Origin: Chitinophagaceae bacterium
GTDB lineage: Bacteria > Bacteroidota > Bacteroidia > Chitinophagales > Chitinophagaceae
DNA: 10,176 nt
Direction: 5' to 3'
Assembly: GCA_008080615.1 (NCBI GenBank)
Contig: VIKJ01000006.1
Coordinates: 17,221 to 27,396 of the forward strand
The notes beneath the pieces are model-generated. The model was not told where the DNA came from. It did no database searches and worked only from the letters and a program-made list of their open reading frames with translations. Positions 1-7,279 of this stretch are shown here, piece by piece. The position numbers and the translations under genes were made by a program. Within the stretch, counting starts at the first letter, position 1, and each line of letters opens with the position of its first letter.

Positions 1-890
1 TTGGCTTATTGCAACCATTGGCTGATGGGCTTAAACTAATTTCGAAAGAAGAGATCATTCCTAATTCATCTAATAAAGCATTATTTATTCTTGGTCCGGC
101 ATTGGCCATGACGGCAGCATTAATGACTTGTGCGGTAATTCCTTGGAGTAGCCATATAGAAATAGGTGGGCGCAGCATCGACTTACAAATTGCAGATATC
201 AATATTGGTGTTTTATATGTTTTTGGAGTTGTCAGTTTAGGCGTTTACGGAATCATGATAGGAGGTTGGGCCTCTAATAATAAATTTTCTTTGATGGCTG
301 CACTAAGAGGTGCTTCACAAGCCATCAGTTACGAATTGGCAATGGGTCTCTCATTAATTGCCGTATTAATGATTTCGGGTTCTTTGAGTTTAAAAACTAT
401 TGTTGATCAACAAATGACCGCAGGTGGGTTATGGAATATTGTATACCAACCACTAGGTTTTATCATATTCTTTATTTGTGCATTGGCCGAATGTAATAGA
501 ACACCATTCGACTTACCCGAAGCAGAGAATGAATTGAATATGGGTTTTCATCAGGAATACTCATCTATGAAATTAGGGTTCTATCTTTTCTCTGAATACG
601 TAAATATGATTATGAGTAGCGCTATCATGGCATGCTTATTTTTTGGAGGGTATGATATTCCTTTCTTAGATGAAAGTAAACTAGCGGTTAACACAGCTGC
701 CATAATTGGCGTGTTTGCGTTAATTACTAAAATTGTGATTTTTCTTTTTCTGTTCATGTGGATTCGCTGGACCATTCCTCGTTTTAGATATGATCAGTTA
801 ATGAATGTGGGTTGGAAAAAATTAATACCCCTTGCTTTGTTTAATATGTTGCTTACAGGAGCAATGATATTATGGATGCAGGGTAAGTAA
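1..890 (+). CDS. nuoH: NADH-quinone oxidoreductase subunit H (NuoH), 5' end outside window
   Basis: NuoH is the membrane subunit of respiratory complex I that forms much of the quinone-binding cavity and links the peripheral arm to the proton-pumping arm. The reading frame is open to the left edge: codons at 3-8 read G-L directly before LQPLADGLKLISKEE, the classic NuoH cavity-region motif. The TTG at 9 is therefore an internal leucine, not a start, and the N-terminal segment lies upstream of the window. The signature loop ECNRTPFDLPEAENEL starts at about nt 489 and is followed by FHQEYSSMKLGFYLFSEY, which holds the acidic residues of the quinone-site/E-channel region. Several hydrophobic membrane spans follow, and the protein ends in the usual C-terminal helix with WIRWTIPRFRYDQLM, a very conserved NuoH stretch. 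nuoI follows after 44 nt in the canonical operon order. I see no internal defect. Identification is firm; only the missing start is uncertain. Confidence 0.96.
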   Translation, partial: GLLQPLADGLKLISKEEIIPNSSNKALFILGPALAMTAALMTCAVIPWSSHIEIGGRSIDLQIADINIGVLYVFGVVSLGVYGIMIGGWASNNKFSLMAALRGASQAISYELAMGLSLIAVLMISGSLSLKTIVDQQMTAGGLWNIVYQPLGFIIFFICALAECNRTPFDLPEAENELNMGFHQEYSSMKLGFYLFSEYVNMIMSSAIMACLFFGGYDIPFLDESKLAVNTAAIIGVFALITKIVIFLFLFMWIRWTIPRFRYDQLMNVGWKKLIPLALFNMLLTGAMILWMQGK

Positions 891-934
891 ATAAAACAGA
901 AAATATTTTTGCAAACGATTAGATAAATTAATAG

Positions 935-1477
935 ATGCAAGCATTAACAAAAAGAAGGGTTGAAGTGAGTAGGGAGCCATTAACTTTCATGGAAAGTTTA
1001 TACATACCCAATATTTTAAAGGGAATGGTCATCACTTTCAGTCACCTTTTTAAAAAACAACCAACCATCCGGTATCCGGAACAAAAAAGAACATTTAGCC
1101 CTGTTTTTCGTGGACTACATGTATTGAATAGAGATGAAGAAGGTCGTGAAAACTGTACGGCTTGTGGATTGTGTGCAGTGGCTTGCCCTGCTGAAGCCAT
1201 TACCATGGAAGCAGCTGAGCGTTTAGATGGGGAAGAGCATTTGTACAGAGAAGAAAAATATGCAGCAAAGTATGAGATCAATATGTTGCGTTGTATTTTC
1301 TGTGGATTGTGTGAAGAGGCTTGCCCTAAAGATGCCATTTATTTAAGTGAAACTTTTGCTCCGGCTAATTTTAATAGAAAGGGATTTATTTATGGTAAGG
1401 AAGATTTGTTAATCCCCGACAAAAATAAAGAACCCGAAGCTTATGCTGCGGCAAGAGGAAGTGCGCGCAATCAATAA
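935..1477 (+). CDS. nuoI: NADH-quinone oxidoreductase subunit I (NuoI), 2x[4Fe-4S] protein
   Basis: NuoI is the ferredoxin-like subunit of complex I. It carries clusters N6a and N6b, which pass electrons toward N2 and the quinone site. The 180-residue product has two CxxCxxCxxxCP motifs, C74-C77-C80-C84 and C120-C123-C126-C130, with the expected cross-pattern of an 8Fe ferredoxin fold. The N-terminal part (FMESLYIPNILKGMVITFSHLF, in pieces) is the amphipathic membrane-anchoring segment, followed by the conserved TIRYPEQKR stretch. The C-terminal tail after about residue 160 is hydrophilic and variable. The ATG at 935 is the first in-frame start after nearby stops and gives the normal length. 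No Shine-Dalgarno sequence is visible, as is usual for this phylum. The start region, ATGCAAGCATTA with AATTAATA before it, is almost repeated in the spacer downstream (see 1490-1509). Confidence 0.97.
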   Translation: MQALTKRRVEVSREPLTFMESLYIPNILKGMVITFSHLFKKQPTIRYPEQKRTFSPVFRGLHVLNRDEEGRENCTACGLCAVACPAEAITMEAAERLDGEEHLYREEKYAAKYEINMLRCIFCGLCEEACPKDAIYLSETFAPANFNRKGFIYGKEDLLIPDKNKEPEAYAAARGSARNQ

Positions 1478-1501
1478 TTGATAATTAGTAATTAATAATG
1501 C
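1474..1501 (+). repeat. Degenerate 7-nt tandem A/T repeats overlapping the nuoI stop
   Basis: Four consecutive 7-nt units are visible: ATAATTG, ATAATTA, GTAATTA, ATAATGC. They begin inside the last codons of nuoI and fill the first half of the nuoI-nuoJ spacer. The units contain TAA in every copy, so the array also gives stop codons in several frames. Whether it is functional (for example to prevent read-through) or simply low-complexity A/T-rich sequence cannot be decided from one sequence. Confidence 0.5.
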
Positions 1502-1511
1502 AAGCATTATT
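1494..1511. repeat. 8-bp perfect inverted repeat in the nuoI-nuoJ spacer
   Basis: AATAATGC (1494-1501) and GCATTATT (1504-1511) are exact reverse complements separated by AA. As RNA, the innermost pair would open to give a 7-bp, mostly A-U stem with a 4-nt loop. A U-rich stretch (GGTTTTAATTTTAT) follows directly, so this could act as a weak attenuator or an mRNA-processing site between nuoI and nuoJ. The stem has only two G-C pairs, so a strong terminator is unlikely and would be unexpected inside this operon. The structure is seen directly; any function is inference. Confidence 0.4.
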
Positions 1512-1527
1512 GGTTTTAATTTTATAA
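1498..1527 (+). other. Possible 9-codon mini-ORF ending one base before nuoJ
   Basis: An ATG at 1498 opens the peptide MQALLVLIL, and its TAA (1525-1527) is one base before the nuoJ ATG at 1529. The first four codons (ATGCAAGCATTA) are identical in DNA to the first four codons of nuoI, and eight upstream bases (AATTAATA) also match apart from one inserted G. This suggests a copied translation-initiation region that could deliver ribosomes to nuoJ by stop-restart coupling. It could equally be chance in an A/T-rich spacer. No other support is visible. Confidence 0.2.
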
Positions 1528-1528
1528 A

Positions 1529-2032
1529 ATGAATACAGTTCAAATTTTATTTTTCTTTTTAAGCGTGCTGGCCATTTTCAGTGCCGTAATGGTATTGATT
1601 AGTAAAAATCCAGTGCACAGTGTACTTTGGCTGGTGGCCGTATTTTTTGCCATATCAGGGCACTATATTTTGCTGAACGCACAGTTTTTGGCAATTGTAA
1701 ACTTGATAGTTTATGCAGGTGCCATAATGGTGTTGTTCCTATTTGTGATCATGCTCATGAACCTGAATGCAGAATCTGAGCCTAGAAAACATCTATGGAT
1801 GAAATTAGCAGGTGTAATTTCTGGTGGCTGTTTTTTATTGGTGATGATTTCATTGGTAAAACAAGCAGTTGAAATGACGGGAAAAACTGCATTGATGAAA
1901 GAAGGAAATATTGGGTTGATTAAAAATTTAGGTAAGGCTTTATTTAGTGATTTTGTAGTACCATTCGAAATTAGCAGTGTGTTGTTTTTAAGTGCAATGG
2001 TAGGTGCGGTAGTAATAGGAAAGAAAGATTAA
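1529..2032 (+). CDS. nuoJ: NADH-quinone oxidoreductase subunit J (NuoJ)
   Basis: NuoJ is a small integral-membrane subunit of complex I whose third helix contains a conserved bulge near the E-channel linking quinone reduction to proton pumping. The 167-residue product is strongly hydrophobic, with about five membrane spans. The family signature is present: NPVHSVLWL at 27-35, and IVNLIVYAGAIMVLFLFVIM at about 56-75, with Tyr62 and the GAIMVLFLFV helix. A polar loop around residues 80-88 (NAESEPRKH) and a longer polar stretch (about 110-140) separate the later helices. The final helix ends with VGAVVIGKKD, a usual C-terminus. Length is normal. nuoK follows after 21 nt. Confidence 0.95.
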   Translation: MNTVQILFFFLSVLAIFSAVMVLISKNPVHSVLWLVAVFFAISGHYILLNAQFLAIVNLIVYAGAIMVLFLFVIMLMNLNAESEPRKHLWMKLAGVISGGCFLLVMISLVKQAVEMTGKTALMKEGNIGLIKNLGKALFSDFVVPFEISSVLFLSAMVGAVVIGKKD

Positions 2033-2053
2033 AAAATATTTATACAAGCGAAT

Positions 2054-2389
2054 ATGCCAATACAATACTATATCTACTTCTGTTTAACACTGTTTAGCAT
2101 TGGGATTATCGGTGTGTTAACCAGAAGAAATGCCATCATTGTTTTTATGTGTGTAGAGTTAATGTTGAACGCAGTAAACTTATTGCTGGTGGCATTTTCT
2201 AAAATGCATTATAGTTTGGCTGTTGCCAGCAATCCTGCAACAACCACCGGAATTGATGGACAATTATTTGTGTTTTTTATTATGGTAGTTGCAGCTGCAG
2301 AAGTAAGTGTAGGATTGGCCATCATTGTAATGATGTACCGCAACACCCATTCGGTAGACATTAACTTTTTGAACAGATTGAAAAATTAA
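2054..2389 (+). CDS. nuoK: NADH-quinone oxidoreductase subunit K (NuoK)
   Basis: NuoK is a three-helix membrane subunit of complex I, homologous to MrpC, that provides buried glutamates on the proton path between NuoH/J and NuoN. The product has 111 residues. Both functional acidic residues are seen: Glu35 in FMCVELMLNAVNLLLVAF (helix 2) and Glu83 in FIMVVAAAEVSVGLAIIV (helix 3), matching Glu36 and Glu72 of the E. coli protein. The distance between them is 48 residues rather than 36, because the loop between helices 2 and 3 (about residues 51-69, rich in Ala, Thr and Asn) is longer by about 12. This accounts for the extra length over the roughly 100-residue E. coli form. The stop is one base before the nuoL start, so translation of the two is probably coupled. 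Confidence 0.96.
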   Translation: MPIQYYIYFCLTLFSIGIIGVLTRRNAIIVFMCVELMLNAVNLLLVAFSKMHYSLAVASNPATTTGIDGQLFVFFIMVVAAAEVSVGLAIIVMMYRNTHSVDINFLNRLKN

Positions 2390-2390
2390 T

Positions 2391-4329
2391 ATGAGTAAAG
2401 TAGCGTTTTTAGTTCCACTATTCCCTTTATTGGGATTTCTCATCAATGGTTTGGGCAGAAAATCACTGTCTAAACAGGCTATTGGGATAATTGGCACAGG
2501 AGTAATCTTTTGCTCTTTTCTTTGTTCTTGCTTTTTATTTGGTCAGGTGTATGCAGGATCACAAGAAGGTCAATCTTTTAATTCAGTAGTTACTTTATTC
2601 AATTTTATTTCGGTTGATGCATTTGTAATTCCATTTGCATTTCAAGTAGATCAATTGTCTGTATTGTTTTTATTGATCATTACAGGTATAGGTAGCTTGA
2701 TACACCTTTATTCTACGGCTTATATGAAATCCGAAACATCGGATCATTTTGGAAGATATTTTGCCTACCTCAATTTGTTTGTATTTTCTATGCTCTTATT
2801 GGTGATGGGTGCCAACTATGTAATTATGTTTATTGGTTGGGAAGGTGTTGGATTGTGTTCTTATTTGTTAATTGGGTATTGGTTTAAAAATGCCAATTTT
2901 AATTATGCTGCTAAAAAAGCATTTATCATGAATCGCATTGGCGATTTAGGTTTTCTATTAGCTGTATTCTGGTTGATTTTTAAATTAGGAACGGTTAACT
3001 ATTCCGATGTATTTGCCAATGTATCGCAATTAACTACTGTAGACATTACGGCTATTACTACTTTACTATTCATAGGTGCAATGGGTAAAAGTGCACAGAT
3101 TCCTTTGTACACTTGGTTGCCAGATGCTATGGCGGGTCCTACACCAGTATCTGCATTAATCCATGCTGCAACAATGGTTACAGCGGGTATATACATGATT
3201 GCTCGTAGCAATATTTTATATACAATGGCGCCAGGCACGCAAACATTGGTTGCGGTAATCGGATTGGCAACGGCCATTTTTGCGGCAACAATTGCTTTAA
3301 AACAAAACGATATTAAAAAAGTATTGGCTTATTCTACAGTAAGTCAATTGGGATATATGTTTTTAGGATTGGGCGTAGGAGCTTATACAGGTGCTGTATT
3401 TCATGTAATGACCCACGCATTTTTTAAAGCCCTTTTATTCTTGGGTGCTGGTTCTGTAATTCATGCAATGCATCATGAACAAGATATTCGCAAAATGGGT
3501 AATCTTAAAAAGTACATGCCCATTACCCATATTACTTTTTTACTGGCTAGCTATTGCTGGGATACCTCCATTTTCGGGTTTCTTTTCTAAAGACGAAATT
3601 TTATCAGCTGCATATGCTGCCAACCCTTTGTTTTATTATGTAGGTGTTGCAGGTGCACTTATGACCGCATTTTATATGTTCCGTTTATATACCCTTACAT
3701 TCTTAGGAAATTTTAGGGGAACGCAAGAGCAAGCTCACCATTTACATGAATCTCCTTCGGCAATGACTATTCCATTAATCGTTTTGGCAGTATTGTCTGT
3801 AGTAGGCGGATTTATTGGAATACCAGCTGCGTTTATTGAAAATGGTCATTGGCTAGAACATTTTCTTGCTCCTGTTTTTGCCTCATCTACACAATTAAAA
3901 GCAGCTCATCACTTAAGTCATCAGCAGGAATACATCATGATGGGAACGGCAACTATACTTATTGTGGCTGTGATTTTATACGCAGTGAATACCTATAAAA
4001 AATACAGTACTGATCAAGAAGCTGAAGCTACAAGTATTGGAAAACTTTTAGAAAATAAATGGTATGTAGATGAATTGTACAATGCCGTTATAGTTAACCC
4101 ATTACATGTATTTGCAGGGTTCTGTAAAAATATAATTGAGAAGAGTGGAGTTGATGGTATGGTGAATGGGGTAGGAAGATTAGTTGCTTATAGTTCCAGA
4201 CAATTGAGATTGGTGCAGAGTGGTCAGGTAGCTAGTTATTTACTTATTATGATCATGGCCATTGTGGTGTTCTTTTTAATTTGGTTTAACGATTTAACCA
4301 TCATCCGCTTTTTTAATAAAATATTTTAA
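2391..4329 (+). pseudogene. nuoL: NADH-quinone oxidoreductase subunit L (NuoL), disrupted by a frameshift
   Basis: NuoL is the most distal antiporter-like proton-pumping subunit of complex I, with about 16 membrane helices including the long lateral helix HL. Here the sequence is split. Frame 1 runs from ATG 2391 to a TAA at 3588-3590 and carries the N-terminal two thirds: FIGWEGVGLCSYLLIGYW with the key Glu151, the GKSAQIPLYTWLPDAM stretch with Lys233, VLAYSTVSQLGYMF, and HAFFKALLF with Lys346. The rest lies in another frame from about 3547 to the stop at 4327-4329: LAIAGIPPFSGFFSKDEIL with the conserved SKDE lysine, then the C-terminal HL region with NKWYVDELYNAVIVNP. Joined, the two parts give about 646 residues, a normal NuoL length with nothing else missing. 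The last 50 residues of frame 1 stay NuoL-like up to THITFLLA, then turn into unrelated SYCWDTSIFGFLF. The lesion is therefore in about 3540-3549. Flanking nuoK, nuoM and nuoN are intact, so a sequencing or assembly error, or a very recent mutation, is more likely than an old pseudogene. Confidence 0.9.
3540..3549 (+). other. Frameshift site in nuoL
   Basis: Upstream codons ATT-ACT-TTT-TTA-CTG-GCT (frame of 2391) and downstream codons CTA-GCT-ATT-GCT-GGG (shifted frame) overlap here in the string TTACTGGCTAGCTATTGCT. From memory of the family, about four residues separate the TF pair from LAIAG. That spacing is restored best by adding five bases, as if a segment between two GCTA copies had been lost. 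Removing one T from the six-T run at 3536-3541 would also restore the frame, but would leave this stretch two residues short (TFYWLAIAG). Which event happened cannot be settled from this sequence alone. Confidence 0.75.
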
Positions 4330-4355
4330 TACGTTCATAAAGTAGCTCAGCAATA

Positions 4356-5783
4356 ATGATAGCCTTATTACTCATATTAACCCCCTTAGTTGCAGGATTA
4401 CTTGTATTCTTTTTGAAGCAAGGTTCCGCTGCAAAAAATCTTGCCTTAGTTTCATCTATTGCAATATTGGCATTGGCATTGGTTGCAGTATTTGCACCTG
4501 TTAGCCCTGTTTATGATGCCAGTTGGTTAACCAATTTAGGAAGCAGATTTACTTTAAAGATGGATGGCATGGGCAAAATGCTCTGTTTGCTAACGGCCAT
4601 TGCTTATCCATTGGTATTTGCTGCAGTGTATAAAAATGAATATAAAAATCCGGCTGCATTCTTTGGGTTGATGTTATTAACACAGGCTGGTTTGATGGGG
4701 GTGTTTTTAGCTGCTGATGCTTTATTGTTTTATTTTTTCTGGGAGCTCGCATTAATCCCCGTTTATTTTCTTTGTTCAATATGGGGAGGAGAGAAAAGAA
4801 TTGCTGTTACATTTAAATTTTTCGTTTACACATTTATAGGTTCCTTATTGATGTTGGTAGGTATATTGTATGTTTATTTTCATACGGCCGATCAATCATT
4901 TGCCATGGAATCCTTTTACAAGGTAAATCTTAGCACTCACCAACAATCGTATATTTTCTGGTTATTCTTTGTTGCTTTTGCTATTAAAATGCCCATATTC
5001 CCTTTTCATACATGGCAACCAGATACCTATGAGCAATCACCTACTGCTACAACAGTTATCATGAGTGCTATCATGGTTAAAATGGGATTGTTTGCCATAG
5101 TGCGTTGGTTATTGCCCATTTTTCCTGAGGCATCGGTTCAGTTTGCTAATGTGATTATTGTACTATCGGTTATAGGAATGTTGTATGCATCGCTTATTGC
5201 CATCCGTCAGGATGACCTTAAACGATTGATTGCTTATTCTTCCATTGCGCATATAGGATTAATGTGTGCTGCACTATTTACGCACAATCGTACTGCAATG
5301 GATGGCGTGATGATACAATTATTTAATCACGGAATCAATGTAATTGGTTTGTGGATTTTGGCAGATTTGATTGAGCAAAAATTGGGAACCCGCAAGTTGA
5401 GTGAATTAGGTGGGTTGGCACAGAAAGCTCCTGTAATGGCTATTTTGTTGGTAGTTATGGCATTGGCCAATGTGGCCCTTCCATTAACCAATGCATTTAT
5501 AGGAGAGTTTTTAATGTTCAATGGATTGTTTCAGTTTAATGTATATATGGCAGCCGTAGCTGGTATTAGTATTATACTGGCAGCAGTATATACGCTAAAC
5601 ATGGTGCAGAAAATAATTTACGGTGAAGTAAATGCAGTAACAGCAAATGCAGTAGACCTAGCTTTTAATGTAAAATTGGTATTGGTAATTATTGCATTGG
5701 TAATTATAGTATTTGGTGTATTTCCTCAACCATTAATTGATTTAACCAAGGATAGTGCGGCAGGCTTATTTCTTAAAAAGTAA
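4356..5783 (+). CDS. nuoM: NADH-quinone oxidoreductase subunit M (NuoM)
   Basis: NuoM is the middle antiporter-like proton-pumping subunit of complex I, a 14-helix membrane protein related to MrpD. The 475-residue product is somewhat shorter than E. coli NuoM (509). The proton-path residues are visible: Glu130 in FYFFWELALIPVYFLCSIWG (helix 5), Lys211 in FAIKMPIFPFHTWQPDTYEQ (discontinuous helix 7), and Lys242 in MSAIMVKMGLFAIVRW (helix 8). The DDLKRLIAYSSIAHIGLM segment is the conserved start of helix 10-11. The C-terminal half has LTNAFIGEFLMFNGLF, where family members carry the helix-12 glutamate or lysine. ATG 4356 lies 26 nt after the nuoL stop and gives a first helix of expected sequence. 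nuoN starts 19 nt downstream. No defect is seen. Confidence 0.96.
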   Translation: MIALLLILTPLVAGLLVFFLKQGSAAKNLALVSSIAILALALVAVFAPVSPVYDASWLTNLGSRFTLKMDGMGKMLCLLTAIAYPLVFAAVYKNEYKNPAAFFGLMLLTQAGLMGVFLAADALLFYFFWELALIPVYFLCSIWGGEKRIAVTFKFFVYTFIGSLLMLVGILYVYFHTADQSFAMESFYKVNLSTHQQSYIFWLFFVAFAIKMPIFPFHTWQPDTYEQSPTATTVIMSAIMVKMGLFAIVRWLLPIFPEASVQFANVIIVLSVIGMLYASLIAIRQDDLKRLIAYSSIAHIGLMCAALFTHNRTAMDGVMIQLFNHGINVIGLWILADLIEQKLGTRKLSELGGLAQKAPVMAILLVVMALANVALPLTNAFIGEFLMFNGLFQFNVYMAAVAGISIILAAVYTLNMVQKIIYGEVNAVTANAVDLAFNVKLVLVIIALVIIVFGVFPQPLIDLTKDSAAGLFLKK

Positions 5784-5802
5784 ATGAACATCTAAAGTAA
5801 TT

Positions 5803-7191
5803 ATGAACGCAATTATATTTTCAGCTATTATGGGTGTTGTGATGATGTTCAGTGGCATCGTCCTGAAACAAAAATCGGCAATTACCAAAACGGCCATTGC
5901 TGCATTACTGCTTTTATTGGCAGCCAATCTATGCAATAGTTACAGTGTGTTTTCTATTAATGTAGATACACATGGGTTATTACATTTTAATAAATTTGGT
6001 TTGTTTTTCAACACTATTTTAATTGCTGCTACATTGGTATTTGTATTATTAAGTGGGAGTGATATTGAAAAAGCCGGCGCCAATGTTGCAGATTATTATG
6101 CGTTGATATTTTTTGTGCTTTGTGGTACAAGTATTCTTACTTCATTCAATGGATTATTGATGTTATTTATAGGGATAGAAATTATGTCGATCCCACTGTA
6201 CATTTTAACAGGTTCGGAAAAGCGCAACTTAAAAAGTAATGAAGCTTCGTTAAAATATTTCTTGATGGGCTCTTTTACCACAGGGATCATGTTAATGGGT
6301 ATTGCACTTATTTATGGGGCCACAGGCAGCTTCTCTATTGATACAACTGTATTAACACCGGCATCTGCTGGCGCACCAGTTCCTTCTTTTTTAGAAATAG
6401 CAGGCTTAATGTTGCTTTTTGTTTCCATGTGTTTTAAAGTATCCGCTGCTCCATTTCATTTTTGGACACCCGATGTGTATGATGGTGCCCCCAGTGTGTT
6501 TACTTCATTCATGGCTGCTATTGTAAAAGTGGCCGGGTTCTTTGCTTTTGTAAATCTGTTTGATTCAAGTGCCAATATATTAGGAGCATCTTGGAAAATA
6601 TTGGTAGGGTTTGTAATTATTGCTACCCTGTTAGTAGGAAATGTTACGGCTGTTTTTCAACAAAGTATTAAAAGAATGCTGGCATACTCGAGTATAGCGC
6701 AAGCTGGTTTTATGCTTTTTGCGTTATACAGCAGAAATGATTTAGCAAAAGAAGGTATCTTATTATATGCAGTAGCTTATTGCTTGGCTACCATTGGTTT
6801 TTTTGCAGTTCTAATAAAAGTAAAGGATTATACTTTTGATGGATTTAATGGCTTAGCAAAATCTCAACCTGTATTGGCATTTACTGCAGTAATATTTTTA
6901 ATGTCATTGGCAGGTATTCCCTTAACTGCTGGGTTCTTTGCAAAATATTACATGTTAGCATCTGTAGTGAAAGCTGGTGGATCACTTTGGATAGTGTTGG
7001 CTGCAGTATTATTTGCGGCTATCAGCGTATACTATTACTTTAAAGTAATTCAATCAATGTACTTTAAAGAAGGAGCAGCAGAAACCTCAGAAATCACTAC
7101 TCCATTTAAAGTTGGGCTCATTTTAGTAGCTTCTGCAGTAATCTTAGTAGGCGTTCTTCCTTCCATAGTGCTCAATTGGTTCTATTTTTAA
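5803..7191 (+). CDS. nuoN: NADH-quinone oxidoreductase subunit N (NuoN)
   Basis: NuoN is the antiporter-like proton-pumping subunit closest to NuoK, a 14-helix protein. The 462-residue product carries the family landmarks: Glu126 in LFIGIEIMSIPLYILTG (helix 5), the SNEASLKYFLMGSF stretch, Lys212 in MCFKVSAAPFHFWTPDVYDG (helix 7), AAIVKVAGFFAF (helix 8), and SIKRMLAYSSIAQAGFML (helix 10). GIPLTAGFFAKYYML near residues 375-390 carries the conserved helix-12 lysine. Length is close to the usual 460-490. This is the last gene of the complex I operon. An 88-nt spacer follows with no convincing hairpin plus T-run terminator, so read-through into the downstream permease gene is possible. Confidence 0.96.
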   Translation: MNAIIFSAIMGVVMMFSGIVLKQKSAITKTAIAALLLLLAANLCNSYSVFSINVDTHGLLHFNKFGLFFNTILIAATLVFVLLSGSDIEKAGANVADYYALIFFVLCGTSILTSFNGLLMLFIGIEIMSIPLYILTGSEKRNLKSNEASLKYFLMGSFTTGIMLMGIALIYGATGSFSIDTTVLTPASAGAPVPSFLEIAGLMLLFVSMCFKVSAAPFHFWTPDVYDGAPSVFTSFMAAIVKVAGFFAFVNLFDSSANILGASWKILVGFVIIATLLVGNVTAVFQQSIKRMLAYSSIAQAGFMLFALYSRNDLAKEGILLYAVAYCLATIGFFAVLIKVKDYTFDGFNGLAKSQPVLAFTAVIFLMSLAGIPLTAGFFAKYYMLASVVKAGGSLWIVLAAVLFAAISVYYYFKVIQSMYFKEGAAETSEITTPFKVGLILVASAVILVGVLPSIVLNWFYF

Positions 7192-7258
7192 CCACTCTTC
7201 ATAATTTGCACTATCTAAAGGGCTGTTTACGCATTCTCCTGTTACCTTTATTGTATAT

Positions 7259-7272
7259 AGTTTACGTAAACT
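7259..7272. promoter_or_regulatory. 14-bp perfect palindrome upstream of the ABC permease
   Basis: AGTTTACGTAAACT is its own reverse complement and ends seven bases before the permease ATG at 7280. The half-site GTTTACG also occurs at 7225-7231, 35 bases upstream. Location and symmetry suit an operator for a dimeric repressor, but a chance palindrome or a small RNA hairpin over the start region are alternatives. No regulator is recognised in the window. The palindrome is seen directly; the regulatory role is inference. Confidence 0.35.
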
Positions 7273-7279
7273 GAACCTC

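Noticed and set aside
9..11. TTG as the start codon of nuoH
   Set aside because: In-frame codons upstream to the window edge already read as NuoH (G-L before LQPLADG), so the TTG is an internal leucine and the gene simply starts outside the window.
904..911. TATTTTTG, a perfect TAnnTTTG match upstream of nuoI
   Set aside because: It sits in a very A/T-rich 44-nt spacer inside an operon, has no -33 TTTG at the right distance, and such a match is likely by chance. An internal promoter is possible but not supported.
3463..3465. ATG as an independent start for a second gene covering 3463-4329
   Set aside because: Translation from this ATG to about 3546 (MQCIMNKIFAKWVILK) is an out-of-frame reading of well-conserved NuoL codons; only the part from about 3547 resembles NuoL. 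It is the continuation of the broken nuoL, not a separate gene.
4436..4495. Short GCATTG/TTGGCA repetitions in nuoM
   Set aside because: They encode hydrophobic helix residues (Leu, Ala, Val) in frame and reflect codon use in a membrane segment rather than a DNA repeat element.
7202..7208. TAATTTG downstream of nuoN as a promoter for the permease
   Set aside because: It is one base short of the TAnnTTTG spacing and has no -33 partner, so it was not called.
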